From NCBI GenBank assembly GCA_023436175.1, contig JAEZKE010000105.1, positions 1 to 26,377 on the forward strand: DNA of 26,377 nt, written 5' to 3'. A program made the position numbers and the translations under genes. This stretch comes from Methanobacteriota archaeon (GTDB taxonomy: Archaea > Methanobacteriota > Methanobacteria > Methanobacteriales > Methanobacteriaceae). The notes under the pieces were generated by a model. It saw only the letters and a list, made by a program, of their open reading frames with translations. It was not told the origin of the DNA and ran no database searches. Below, piece after piece: positions 15,544 to 23,323 of this stretch. Positions within the stretch are counted from its first letter, which is position 1, and every line of letters begins with the position of its first letter.

Positions 15544-16596
15544 ATGAATCTTTATAAATTAGCGTTTAATAATATTCGCAGAAAAAAGCTTAGGAGCGCA
15601 TTAACAGCTCTAGGGATAATTATCGGAGCTGCAACAATTATAGTGCTTTTAGGGATAACTGCAGGAGCAACTTCAGCAGTCCAGGAGCAAACAGACAAGT
15701 ATATGTATGATGTAGTAGTAGCCCCTGCATCAAGTAGTGGAACTTATTTGATGGATTCTCAAACGGTTTCGAAGGTAGAGAAAATGTCTAACCTCTATGG
15801 TTTGCGGGAAGTAACTATCTTTTCGGAAAATATCAATGGAACTAGAGTAAACTTCGAAGGGGTAAATGACTGGAGACAGGTTAAACTAATAAATGGAACG
15901 CAGGGAGTGGTAATTAATAAAGCTACTGCAGATAAATTTGGCCTTGGCATTGGAGATAAAATAAAAGCCAAAGATCAGCAGCTAACCATCACTGGAATAT
16001 CTAAAGAAGAACAGGCGATTTATGTATACTTAAACCAGGATACAGCACAAAAAGTCACTGGTAATAAAGTAAGCGCTATCTACGCTAGATCACATGCAAG
16101 CCCAAATGCCACCGCTGATGAAATAGAAAATCAGGTAGATGGTGTCTCTGTTTTAACTAAATCAGAAAAAGTTGCTGAAATTCAGAAGCAAACCAGTCAG
16201 GCACTTCTATTTATAGGAATTATTGCATGTATAGCTCTGGTTGTGGGAATTATAAGTGTAGTAAATACCATGATGATGAGTGTCATGGAGAGGACAAGAG
16301 AATTGGGTGTTTTAAAAGCAATTGGATTTACAAACTGGGAACTGAAAGGAAGTATACTCTTTGAATCCGGCCTTTTAGGGTTCTTAGGGGCAATTTTAGG
16401 AGTCATTCTTGGTATTATAGGTATCATAGTATTTGCAAACATGCTTGACTTTACAGATTACATCCCTCAAATGATGCCTGTATGGTTAATTGGAGGTGTA
16501 ATTGTAGGATCTACTATCTTATGTATCCTGGCTGGTTTGTATCCAGCTATGCGAGCTTCAAAATTAAACGTTGTGGAGGCCCTTAGACATGAATAA
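15544..16596 (+). CDS. MacB-type ABC transporter permease
   Basis: The 350-residue protein has the MacB/LolC layout: a first membrane segment after NNIRRKKLRSALTALGIIIG, an extracellular MacB_PCD-like domain of about 170 residues, then three membrane segments of the FtsX domain (from about 220) with the coupling segment MERTRELGVLKAIGFT. It ends in the typical LYPAMRASKLNVVEALRHE. The outer domain is shorter than in many MacB proteins. Such pumps move peptides, drugs or lipoproteins outward by mechanotransmission. The start at 15544 is set by GGAGG at 7-base spacing; an upstream in-frame extension would run through the hairpin array and is not credible. Its last eight bases overlap the ATPase gene. 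Confidence 0.9.
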   Translation: MNLYKLAFNNIRRKKLRSALTALGIIIGAATIIVLLGITAGATSAVQEQTDKYMYDVVVAPASSSGTYLMDSQTVSKVEKMSNLYGLREVTIFSENINGTRVNFEGVNDWRQVKLINGTQGVVINKATADKFGLGIGDKIKAKDQQLTITGISKEEQAIYVYLNQDTAQKVTGNKVSAIYARSHASPNATADEIENQVDGVSVLTKSEKVAEIQKQTSQALLFIGIIACIALVVGIISVVNTMMMSVMERTRELGVLKAIGFTNWELKGSILFESGLLGFLGAILGVILGIIGIIVFANMLDFTDYIPQMMPVWLIGGVIVGSTILCILAGLYPAMRASKLNVVEALRHE

Positions 16597-17260
16597 TGCA
16601 GTACTTGAATTTAAAAATGTTTGGAAAACTTATACAATGGGAGATGAATTGATAAACGCCCTTGCAGGTTTAAACATGGCCCTGGAGAAAGGTTCCTTTA
16701 CAGCAGTTATGGGACCGTCTGGATCAGGTAAATCAACATTCCTGCACGTGGCTGGAATACTGGACATGCCTTCAAGTGGTATGATTAAAATTAATGGGAA
16801 AGAGACCAAGAAGTTATCGGTTAAAGAGCAGGCAAGACTTAGAAGAAATGAAATCGGTTTTATATTCCAGCGTTTTAACCTGATGTCACAGCTTACAGTC
16901 CTTGAAAATGTCATGCTCCCCATGATAAAAGAGGATACAAAGAAAGCTATAGACCTTTTAAACAGAATGGGATTGGGCTCAAAATCTAATAAGTATCCTG
17001 GGCAGCTTTCTGGTGGAGAACAACAGCGTGTAGCAATAGCTAGAGCACTTATAAATGATCCATCTATTATTCTGGCGGATGAACCAACAGGAGAACTTGA
17101 TACCAAAAATGCGGACTCTATAATGCAGGTCCTCAAAGATCTGAATCAAAATGACGGAGTAAGCATTGTTGTTGTTACTCATAATCAGGCGTCGGCAGAT
17201 TTTGCAGACGAAATTCTCCATATGAGTGACGGTAATTTCGTTAATAATGGGAGTAAATAG
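16589..17260 (+). CDS. MacB-type ABC transporter ATP-binding protein
   Basis: This is the 223-residue partner ATPase of the preceding permease. It shows Walker A GPSGSGKS, the Q-loop FIFQRFNLMSQL, signature LSGGEQQR, Walker B IILADEPTGELD and the switch His in VVTHN. The TGELD extension after Walker B is typical of the LolD/MacB/FtsE group. The start at 16589 lies within the end of the permease gene (ATGAATAA overlap) and has GGAGG at 16576-16580, so the two are translationally coupled. The exported substrate is unknown. Control by the upstream PadR, HAAS and ArsR-like proteins is plausible from gene order. Confidence 0.93.
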   Translation: MNNAVLEFKNVWKTYTMGDELINALAGLNMALEKGSFTAVMGPSGSGKSTFLHVAGILDMPSSGMIKINGKETKKLSVKEQARLRRNEIGFIFQRFNLMSQLTVLENVMLPMIKEDTKKAIDLLNRMGLGSKSNKYPGQLSGGEQQRVAIARALINDPSIILADEPTGELDTKNADSIMQVLKDLNQNDGVSIVVVTHNQASADFADEILHMSDGNFVNNGSK

Positions 17261-17286
17261 ATGATATCATAAAATTAACTAGCTTC

Positions 17287-17402
17287 AGATTATGCTTGTG
17301 GGAGGGTGGGTAATCACTATTTATTTTTTTAAAGAGAATCAAATCCGTCTCCGTGGGTTAAACCTCCTTATCTATGATTCTCAAGGTATACGAGCATAAT
17401 CT
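17287..17402 (+). ncRNA. Candidate structured RNA upstream of uppP
   Basis: A 14-bp stem (17287-17300 with 17389-17402; 12 Watson-Crick and 2 G-U pairs) closes a 116-base element. Inside, GGAGG (17301-17305) can pair with CCTCC (17363-17367), and TAATCAC (17311-17317) with GTGGGTTA (17353-17360, one bulge). GAGAATC (17334-17340) in the loop is exactly complementary to GATTCTC (17376-17382), which would form a pseudoknot across the inner stems. The element fills most of the spacer between the exporter ATPase and uppP and ends 27 bases before the uppP ATG. It could be a riboswitch-like leader, an independent small RNA or an elaborate terminator. I could not match it to a known riboswitch from its sequence. 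Confidence 0.5.
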
Positions 17403-17429
17403 AACTTATTTACTATTTTTGGTGGGATA

Positions 17430-18293
17430 ATGGACATAATAAATATTTTAATGGGAATTAGTATAGGTGTTGTTCAAGGATTAACCGAGTTTTTACCGGT
17501 GAGCAGTTCTGCACACCTTGTATTTATGCATGAACTTACAGGATTTGCTCCAAATCTGGCATTTGATATATTGCTTCATGTGGGAACCCTGATAGCAGTA
17601 GTAGCTTATTTTTGGAAGGACATAGCTCAGATGATAAGGGCGTTTGTATCCAGTATTATGGATATACCTCGGCACAGGTTTATAAAAGGTATTCAAGAAG
17701 ATCAGTTTAAAAAAATGGCGTGGTTTATAATAATTGGTTCTATACCTGCAGGATTAGCAGCGTTCCTGTTTAAAGACTTATTTGAAAGTTTGTTCAGTAA
17801 TGCAACAGCCGTAGGGTTCTTTTTACTTATTACTGGGTTCTTGCTTTGGGGATCTGAGAGAGTATCGCGAAGATCCAGTAAAACAAGTTTGAATAATGGT
17901 AATAAAGTAACTCTGGAGAAAATGAACGCTAAAGATGCTTTAGTAATTGGAACTGCTCAAGCATTTTCTATAGCTCCAGGTATATCTCGTTCTGGATCTA
18001 CTATTTCTACAGGACTATTTTTAGGTCTTGAAAGAGAGCTTGCAGCCCGTTTTAGTTTCTTACTTTCAATACCTGCCATATTGGGAGCGGCAATTGTACA
18101 GATAAATGATATAAGTTTAGGTTTTGATACCAACACTGGGGCTTTTGTTGCAGGGCTCATTGCAGCAGCTGTATCTGGTTATCTGGCTATTAAGTTAATG
18201 CTAAAACTAATAAAAGAGAGAAGCTTAATGATATTTGCTTATTACTGCTGGATCGTTGGACTGGCAGCTATAGTAATTAGTTTACTATTTTAA
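17430..18293 (+). CDS. uppP: Undecaprenyl-diphosphatase UppP (BacA family)
   Basis: This integral membrane enzyme dephosphorylates C55 polyprenyl diphosphate, so the lipid carrier can be used again for cell-wall or glycan precursors. The 287 residues match the family. Both catalytic signatures are intact: LTEFLPVSSSAHL at 18-30 (Glu20 region) and PGISRSGST at 183-191. About eight hydrophobic segments are present. In Methanobacteriales the carrier is expected to serve pseudomurein synthesis. GGTGGG lies before the ATG. A candidate structured RNA (17287-17402) occupies its leader region and might regulate it. The GNAT gene after it is convergent, 93 bases away. Confidence 0.93.
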   Translation: MDIINILMGISIGVVQGLTEFLPVSSSAHLVFMHELTGFAPNLAFDILLHVGTLIAVVAYFWKDIAQMIRAFVSSIMDIPRHRFIKGIQEDQFKKMAWFIIIGSIPAGLAAFLFKDLFESLFSNATAVGFFLLITGFLLWGSERVSRRSSKTSLNNGNKVTLEKMNAKDALVIGTAQAFSIAPGISRSGSTISTGLFLGLERELAARFSFLLSIPAILGAAIVQINDISLGFDTNTGAFVAGLIAAAVSGYLAIKLMLKLIKERSLMIFAYYCWIVGLAAIVISLLF

Positions 18294-18386
18294 TTTTCTT
18301 TTTTTAGACTAGGAGTTGAAAAAAAAGAATTGTACCTTGTTTTAAAAAAACCTAATTCGCTATTTAAATGTTTTAATTTAAAGAGA

Positions 18387-18851
18387 TCAGCTTAATCTCT
18401 TAAAACATACTAAGTTATAGGGTTTGTACTTGTTTTTAAACCAAAAACCTTTTGATATTTCATTAAAATCCGAAATTACGCATTCAATTGTATTAATATC
18501 TTTAGATATAAACCATTTTTCAGTTTTATCCAGTAATTTTTCTCCAATTCCTTTATTTCGATATTTTTCTGTTATGCATATTTCTACTACTGTCCCTACA
18601 TTTTCTTCTTTGTAAACAGGGGGAAGTGATGATTTTTCAGCCATTATGTAGCCTACAATTTCATTTTCAATTTCGCAGACTAAGACTATATTCTCATGGC
18701 TTTCGATGACTTTTTCAAGATAAAATGTATAGATTTCCCGTGCATCAGTTTTAGTCTCATATATACTGCTTTTTTGGATATGAAAATCCATCATTTCCTC
18801 CCATAAATCCACAATTGATGATATATCATCAACATTCGCTTCTCTTATCAT
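18387..18851 (-). CDS. GNAT family N-acetyltransferase
   Basis: The 154-residue protein has a GNAT fold, with VEICITEKYRNKGIGEKLLDKT as motif A and ISKGFWFKNKYKPYNLVCFKR near the C-terminus. GTGGGGAT precedes the ATG. The HD-hydrolase gene ends ten bases upstream on the same strand, so the two are probably co-transcribed. The substrate is unknown. It is not closely similar in sequence to the other two GNATs in the window. Confidence 0.87.
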   Translation of the reverse strand: MIREANVDDISSIVDLWEEMMDFHIQKSSIYETKTDAREIYTFYLEKVIESHENIVLVCEIENEIVGYIMAEKSSLPPVYKEENVGTVVEICITEKYRNKGIGEKLLDKTEKWFISKDINTIECVISDFNEISKGFWFKNKYKPYNLVCFKRLS

Positions 18852-18861
18852 GTTATCCCCA

Positions 18862-19512
18862 CTATTTAATTTCCCATTCCTTAAAAAATCTATCTAAAAA
18901 TTGTTTCATAAAATTATGCCTGTCTTCAGCAATTTCTTTAGCAGTTTCAGTATTCATTAAGCCCTTTAAAAGGAGTAGTTTTTCATAAAAATGGTTTATA
19001 GTAGGCCCCTTATTGTTTTTGTACTGTTCAAATGACTGGTGCATTACATGTTTAATATCAGGATTGTACATTTCACGCCCTTTATATCCCCCGTAAGCGA
19101 ACGCTCGGCCTATCCCAATGGCCCCAATAGCATCTAATCTATCTGCATCCTGGACAATCATACCTTCAATGGTTTTCATAGGTGTTTTAACTCCAGCGCC
19201 CTTAAAAGATATATCTCTTACAATCTCAATTACATGTGAAATTGTATCTTCATCAACGTGTAACTTTTCAAGCCATTCTCGTGCAACTTCCGGGCCAATA
19301 TTTTCATTTCCGCCGTGAAATTTCCAGTCTGCTACATCGTGGAGTAAAGCTGCAAGTTGGGTCACAAACAGATCTGCATTTTCCTCTCTGCTGATATAGA
19401 CTGAATTTTTCCAAACACGGTAAACATGCCACCAGTCATGTCCAGAACTTTCTCCCTGTAACTCATTCTGCACAAACTTCTCGGTTTGTCTGATAATTTT
19501 TTCCCTGTCCAT
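18862..19512 (-). CDS. HD-domain phosphohydrolase, YpgQ/YedJ-like
   Basis: The protein has 216 residues from the chosen start. The metal-binding HD pattern is intact: H25 and H29 in GHDWWH, H58-D59 in LLHDVADWKF, and D124 in QDADRLDA. The GHDWWHVYRVW opening is typical of the YpgQ/YedJ group, for which a nucleoside triphosphate pyrophosphohydrolase activity has been reported for the Bacillus member. I chose MDREKII at 19512 because relatives begin there. The open frame runs 23 codons further upstream, but that part is atypical and ends inside hairpin cluster 4. No good ribosome binding site is seen for either start, so the start is the uncertain part. Confidence 0.85.
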   Translation of the reverse strand: MDREKIIRQTEKFVQNELQGESSGHDWWHVYRVWKNSVYISREENADLFVTQLAALLHDVADWKFHGGNENIGPEVAREWLEKLHVDEDTISHVIEIVRDISFKGAGVKTPMKTIEGMIVQDADRLDAIGAIGIGRAFAYGGYKGREMYNPDIKHVMHQSFEQYKNNKGPTINHFYEKLLLLKGLMNTETAKEIAEDRHNFMKQFLDRFFKEWEIK

Positions 19513-19566
19513 GTTAATTATGGGATGTACTAGAAAATAAAAAGTTTTTGAAAAATCTTCAAACAT

Positions 19567-19651
19567 TTGAAAACTTTTCAATTTTTCACGGTTGCAAAAC
19601 TTTCAGTTTTGACACCATAAACACATTATTGTAGGCCACGATTTTCGAGTG
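19567..19651. repeat. Triloop hairpin cluster 4, partly decayed
   Basis: 19595-19611 is a perfect inverted repeat (arms 7, loop TTC) followed by unpaired A19612 and a clamp (TG 19593-19594 with CA 19613-19614, then GG 19590-19591 with CC 19615-19616). 19567-19581 is a second (TTGAAA, ACT, TTTCAA). 19637-19651 has a short degenerate form with a TTT loop. AAACAC followed by ATTATTGT (from about 19620) looks like a decayed copy of the CAAACAC/GTGTTTG hairpin found in clusters 1 and 3. Confidence 0.6.
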
Positions 19652-19682
19652 AAAGAATTTAAAAGAATTTACTATAACTCAT

Positions 19683-19727
19683 CTTTAGCAATTTCTTCTT
19701 AAGTGGAGGATAATCCCTCATTTGTTA
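19683..19727 (-). pseudogene. Decayed duplicate of the leuD 3' end
   Basis: The first 18 bases of this stretch (19683-19700) are identical to 19779-19796, near the 3' end of leuD, and the similarity continues to about 19727 against 19825 with a 2-base gap and scattered substitutions. The copy lies 96 bases downstream of the original and has stops in the leuD frame. It covers only the last 15 or so codons. It may be a relic of a tandem duplication, or of a recombination that replaced the gene's tail. Confidence 0.65.
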
Positions 19728-19767
19728 ATTTTTAAAAAAATAAGAAAATTAAAGGTACTCTGATTTA

Positions 19768-20265
19768 CTACAAATTTCCTTTAGCAATTTCTTCTTTTAA
19801 GTAGGGGATAAGCCCTCCTTTATCCAGTATATTACGCATGAATCCAGGTAATCCCTTGATTTTGAATTCTTCGCCGGTGGTTAAATTCTTTAAAACTCCT
19901 TTTTCCATGTCAATTTCGAGTTCATCTCCTTCAGTGACGTGTTTAGAGATGTCTTTTATCTCTATAAGTGGTATGCCCAGGTTTATAGCATTCCGATAGA
20001 ATATTCTGGCAAATGATTCTGCAACTACTGCAGAAATTCCTGCGCCTTTCATTGCGATAGGTGCGTGCTCTCTTGATGAGCCGCAGCCGAAATTCTTACC
20101 TCCCACTATTATATCTCCTTTTTTCACTTTTTTAGGGAATTCTGGATCTGCCCCTTCCATTAAATGCTCTGCAAGGTCTGACTCACATCTTAAAACCAGA
20201 TATCTTCCAGGGAGGATTAGATCAGTGTCAATATCATTTCCAAATTTCCATGCTTTTCCTTTCAT
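19768..20265 (-). CDS. leuD: 3-isopropylmalate dehydratase small subunit LeuD
   Basis: This is the small (swivel-domain) subunit of isopropylmalate isomerase, which converts 2-isopropylmalate to 3-isopropylmalate in leucine synthesis; methanogens use close relatives for homoaconitase in coenzyme B synthesis. The 165 residues contain WKFGNDIDTDLILPGRYL, GGKNFGCGSSREHAP and AESFARIFYRNAINLGIPLI. In Methanocaldococcus the short loop after PGR/PAR separates the two: YLVY in the isopropylmalate subunit and YLRT in the homoaconitase one. Here it reads YLVL, which favours LeuD. The start at 20265 (MKGKAWKFG) has GGTGG ahead of it. Its 5' side is 13 bases from the leuC stop. Confidence 0.88.
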   Translation of the reverse strand: MKGKAWKFGNDIDTDLILPGRYLVLRCESDLAEHLMEGADPEFPKKVKKGDIIVGGKNFGCGSSREHAPIAMKGAGISAVVAESFARIFYRNAINLGIPLIEIKDISKHVTEGDELEIDMEKGVLKNLTTGEEFKIKGLPGFMRNILDKGGLIPYLKEEIAKGNL

Positions 20266-20278
20266 AATAACCACCATT

Positions 20279-21535
20279 TTATAGATTCCTCGGATCTTCA
20301 ATTTTTCCGGTGATTGCAGATGCCGCTGCAACTGCTGCAGAACTCAGGTAAACCTCACCTTCGCTGCTGCCCTGCCTTCCTTTAAAGTTCCTGTTTGAAG
20401 TTGAAAGACTGACTTCACCAGGCCCAATAAGTCCTACATGTCCGCCGAGACATGGTCCGCAGCATGGATTGCAAACAAGTGCTCCAGAGTCTACAAAAAT
20501 GTTCATTAACCCTTCGTTAAGTGCTTTGGTGTAAACTTCACGTGAAGCAGGTATCACAAGCATCCTGATGCTGTCTGAAACTTTATTTCCTTTTAATATC
20601 TTTGCAGCGTCTCTAAGATCCTGAATTCGCCCGTTGGTACATGAGCCGAGGAAAACCTGGTCTATAGGTGTCCCTTCAACTTCAGAGATACCGTGGACAT
20701 TATCCACATTGTGTGGGCATGCAATCTGTGGTTCAAGTTCGCTGACATCAATATCCATAATTTCAAGGGATGCAGCATCGTCATCTCCTTTAACTATATC
20801 GTAAGACTTTTTAGTACGGTTTTTAAGGTAGTTTACTGTTTTTTGATCTGGTTCTACGAGTCCTGTTTTACCGCCCATCTCAATAGCCATGTTACACATA
20901 ACCATCCTATCTGAAACTGACATGTTGCTTGTGGTTTCACCTGCAAATTGGCATGCTTTATATGTTGCACCGTCAGCACCAATCTGGCCTATTATGTTGA
21001 GTACCACATCTTTTGCATAGGTGTGTTGTGGGAGTGCTCCTTCTATGTTGAATTTGATTGTTTCTGGAACTTTGAACCATAGTTTTCCTGTTGCAAAAAC
21101 CATTGACATGTCGGTTGAACCTATACCTGTTGCAAAAGCTCCTAAGGCTCCATGTGTACAGGTGTGGGAATCAGTTCCAACTACAATCTCCCCAGGAACT
21201 ACATGCCCTTTTTCTGGGAGAACCTGATGACATACACCTTCTCTAACATCATAAAAATTAGTTATTCCCTGTTCTTTTACGAATTTTCTCATTATCATAT
21301 GATTCGTTACTGCATCAAGTGAGTCTGCAGGTACTTGATGATCAAAAAGAATCACAATTTTCTCAGGATCCCATACTTTAGGAACCCCTATTTTCTCAAA
21401 AGCTTCCACGGATAGAGGACCTGTGAGGTCGTGGGTCATTGCAACATCGATATTTGCCATGACTACATCTCCAGCTTCAACTTCTTTTTTACCAGAAGCC
21501 TTTGCAAATATTTTCTCTGCTATTGTCATAGACAT
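20279..21535 (-). CDS. leuC: 3-isopropylmalate dehydratase large subunit LeuC
   Basis: This is the catalytic aconitase-type subunit, 418 residues, the length of the archaeal LeuC/HacA group (shorter than bacterial LeuC). The 4Fe-4S cluster ligands are visible: C299 in GSCTNGR and C359/C362 in CNPCCGPCLGGH. Active-site segments DHQVPA, GTDSHTCTHGALG and TSNRNFKGRQGS are present. The homoaconitase paralogue of methanogens is very similar, so the LeuC name leans on the partner LeuD loop. AGGAGG precedes the ATG. leuC and leuD form a two-gene operon; leuB is not beside them. Confidence 0.88.
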   Translation of the reverse strand: MSMTIAEKIFAKASGKKEVEAGDVVMANIDVAMTHDLTGPLSVEAFEKIGVPKVWDPEKIVILFDHQVPADSLDAVTNHMIMRKFVKEQGITNFYDVREGVCHQVLPEKGHVVPGEIVVGTDSHTCTHGALGAFATGIGSTDMSMVFATGKLWFKVPETIKFNIEGALPQHTYAKDVVLNIIGQIGADGATYKACQFAGETTSNMSVSDRMVMCNMAIEMGGKTGLVEPDQKTVNYLKNRTKKSYDIVKGDDDAASLEIMDIDVSELEPQIACPHNVDNVHGISEVEGTPIDQVFLGSCTNGRIQDLRDAAKILKGNKVSDSIRMLVIPASREVYTKALNEGLMNIFVDSGALVCNPCCGPCLGGHVGLIGPGEVSLSTSNRNFKGRQGSSEGEVYLSSAAVAAASAITGKIEDPRNL

Positions 21536-21608
21536 AAATATTCCTCCTGTAATATATTTAAATCATTTTTTTGCATAATTTGATAAATTAACTGTATCCT
21601 GGAAAAAA

Positions 21609-22034
21609 TTACAGGCCTGATGCCGTAATTTTATCTACAATTTTAATAAAACTCTCAACTTCATCTTCATTTAAAACATCTAAAATCTTTTTAATCGCAT
21701 TTTTGTGAACTTGCATGTGTATTTTAATTATATTTTCGCCTTTTGGTGTTAACTGAAGGAAATAAAAGCGCTTGTCATGGTTTGATTGAATTTTAGTCAC
21801 GATGCCTCTATCTATTAGCTGGTTAATAGCTACAGAAACTGTGGATTTTTTAACATCTAACATCTTTGCTATTTCAGACACGCTTATATTTTCATGCTTG
21901 TTGATTAGTTCAATATAATACAATTGGCGCAAGGTAAAACTTTTTAAAGCACCGCTAAGAATCTGATTTTGGAAATTTCCCATCAGTTCGGTTAATCTAT
22001 CAACTGCCTCTACCAGTTCAAGTTCATAAGTCAT
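21609..22034 (-). CDS. MarR family transcriptional regulator
   Basis: The protein has 141 residues with a MarR winged helix: ISVSEIAKMLDVKKSTVSVAI as helix-turn-helix and TKIQSNHDKRFYFLQLTPKGE as the wing, between dimerisation helices. I chose the ATG at 22034 because AGAGG lies nine bases before it; the ATG at 22043 directly abuts that AGAGG and would be poorly placed. It is divergent from the membrane protein gene. The shared 250-base region contains TTATAATA and repeated TAACTAACTA (about 22066-22076), a possible operator overlapping its own promoter. It may control that membrane protein, itself or both. Confidence 0.88.
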   Translation of the reverse strand: MTYELELVEAVDRLTELMGNFQNQILSGALKSFTLRQLYYIELINKHENISVSEIAKMLDVKKSTVSVAINQLIDRGIVTKIQSNHDKRFYFLQLTPKGENIIKIHMQVHKNAIKKILDVLNEDEVESFIKIVDKITASGL

Positions 22035-22284
22035 GTATTTCATCCTCTTGAGTATATAGTTTTATCTAACTAACTATTATAAAAAGTTATTGGAAATGTT
22101 TTTATTTTTAGTGATCTTGATGTAATGCATAGTTAACTTTGACAGTTTTATGTGCTTATTTTTACTTTTAAGTCTGTTTAATGGCCTAAAATAAGAAAAT
22201 ATATAAAACAAAACCATTATAATTATAATATGGTTAAAAGAAAATTGTAGATTTTTATGAATCACAAAATTTTGAGGTGAAAAA

Positions 22285-23232
22285 ATAGCAAATATTAAAG
22301 AAATTAAATCCATTGAACTAACTTCTTTTACACGAATAGCATCTTCAACAGCTGCAATTTTAGTATTTATTTATTCGGTAATAATTTTAATCATTTCTAG
22401 AGTTCTAACAGCTTTTATACCACAACTAGGTACATTTAGTGAGATTATAAATGGAATGGGAATAGCATCAGTTATTATTCTCCCGATAACTGCATATTTT
22501 CTGATCATGGCAGTAAGCTTTTTTAGTGGAATGCTTTATAACAGGATATCATCTCGATTTAGTGGCGTAAAATTAAGATTAGATAATAATGAAATAACAA
22601 AAATTTCAATAAAAGCTTTTACTCTGATTATAGCAAGTATTCAATCAATATGGGCACTTATTATTGGGCTATTCATGGCAGCGGCAATTATACCTTTTAC
22701 AAACATCATAATTATGGTAATCAACTTTATAGCTAACGTTATTACACGTAGCATAGATATTAGTGGAACAACACTTTTAATTAACACTGTTTTAGGGACT
22801 AATGGTTTTACATTGGCAATTATCTTAATTTTTGGACTGCCGACAATAGCATTTGCATCTGGACTTATTAGTAACGGGTTATTTGCAATATTTTACAATT
22901 ATATAGCCACAAATATTATCCGAATCCCATTAGACCTGGAATTAATTTCTGGAAAACAGTATGAAATAAAGTCTTTACCTGTTGTACCATCAGCAGCGCC
23001 AGTTTCGGGTGCAGTATTCGGTGCATTTGGAGTTATCATGGGAATTATAACATGGTTATCTCTTGTTGTAACTGGAAATCCAAGTGTTGGAAATATAATA
23101 AATGACCTTACAATCATTATCTTAAATGGGCTAAGCTATTTTTTGGGATATTTCCTGATTTTTGCGTTAATTGCAGTGATTTACAACTTTTTAGCTCCAA
23201 AAGTTGGCGGGATTAGATTATACTTTGAATAA
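22285..23232 (+). CDS. Multi-pass membrane protein of unknown function with an apparent ATA start
   Basis: This is a 315-residue protein with about six hydrophobic segments in two blocks (about residues 20-110 and 115-315) and a mid-protein basic stretch SSRFSGVKLRLDNNEITKIS. The annotated-style start would be the ATG at 22456, but the frame is open back to a stop at 22273, and the added part (ANIKEIKSIELTSFTRIA, then a full membrane segment) looks coding. GAGGTGA at 22274-22280 sits at proper distance from the ATA at 22285-22287, and no ATG, GTG or TTG lies there in frame. So the start is ATA, or a mutated ATG. I do not recognise the family. It is divergent from a MarR regulator. Confidence 0.72.
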   Translation: MANIKEIKSIELTSFTRIASSTAAILVFIYSVIILIISRVLTAFIPQLGTFSEIINGMGIASVIILPITAYFLIMAVSFFSGMLYNRISSRFSGVKLRLDNNEITKISIKAFTLIIASIQSIWALIIGLFMAAAIIPFTNIIIMVINFIANVITRSIDISGTTLLINTVLGTNGFTLAIILIFGLPTIAFASGLISNGLFAIFYNYIATNIIRIPLDLELISGKQYEIKSLPVVPSAAPVSGAVFGAFGVIMGIITWLSLVVTGNPSVGNIINDLTIIILNGLSYFLGYFLIFALIAVIYNFLAPKVGGIRLYFE

Positions 23233-23323
23233 ATCCATGATTAAGCTTAATGGTTTTTAGGGTCAAATATGGGCATGATTTAAAAATTAGTAAGGGTAAA
23301 TGGATACCTTTTATTTTAAATAA

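Noticed and set aside
17287..17402. Fluoride, TPP or cobalamin riboswitch
   Set aside because: The conserved core sequences I know for these classes are absent; a covariance-model search is needed to exclude others.
19513..19581. Longer N-terminus of the HD protein
   Set aside because: The extra residues are unlike relatives, and the upstream start lies inside an inverted repeat of cluster 4.
20266..20331. Longer leuD overlapping leuC
   Set aside because: The upstream frame overlaps the leuC end. The ATG at 20265 has GGTGG and matches relatives.
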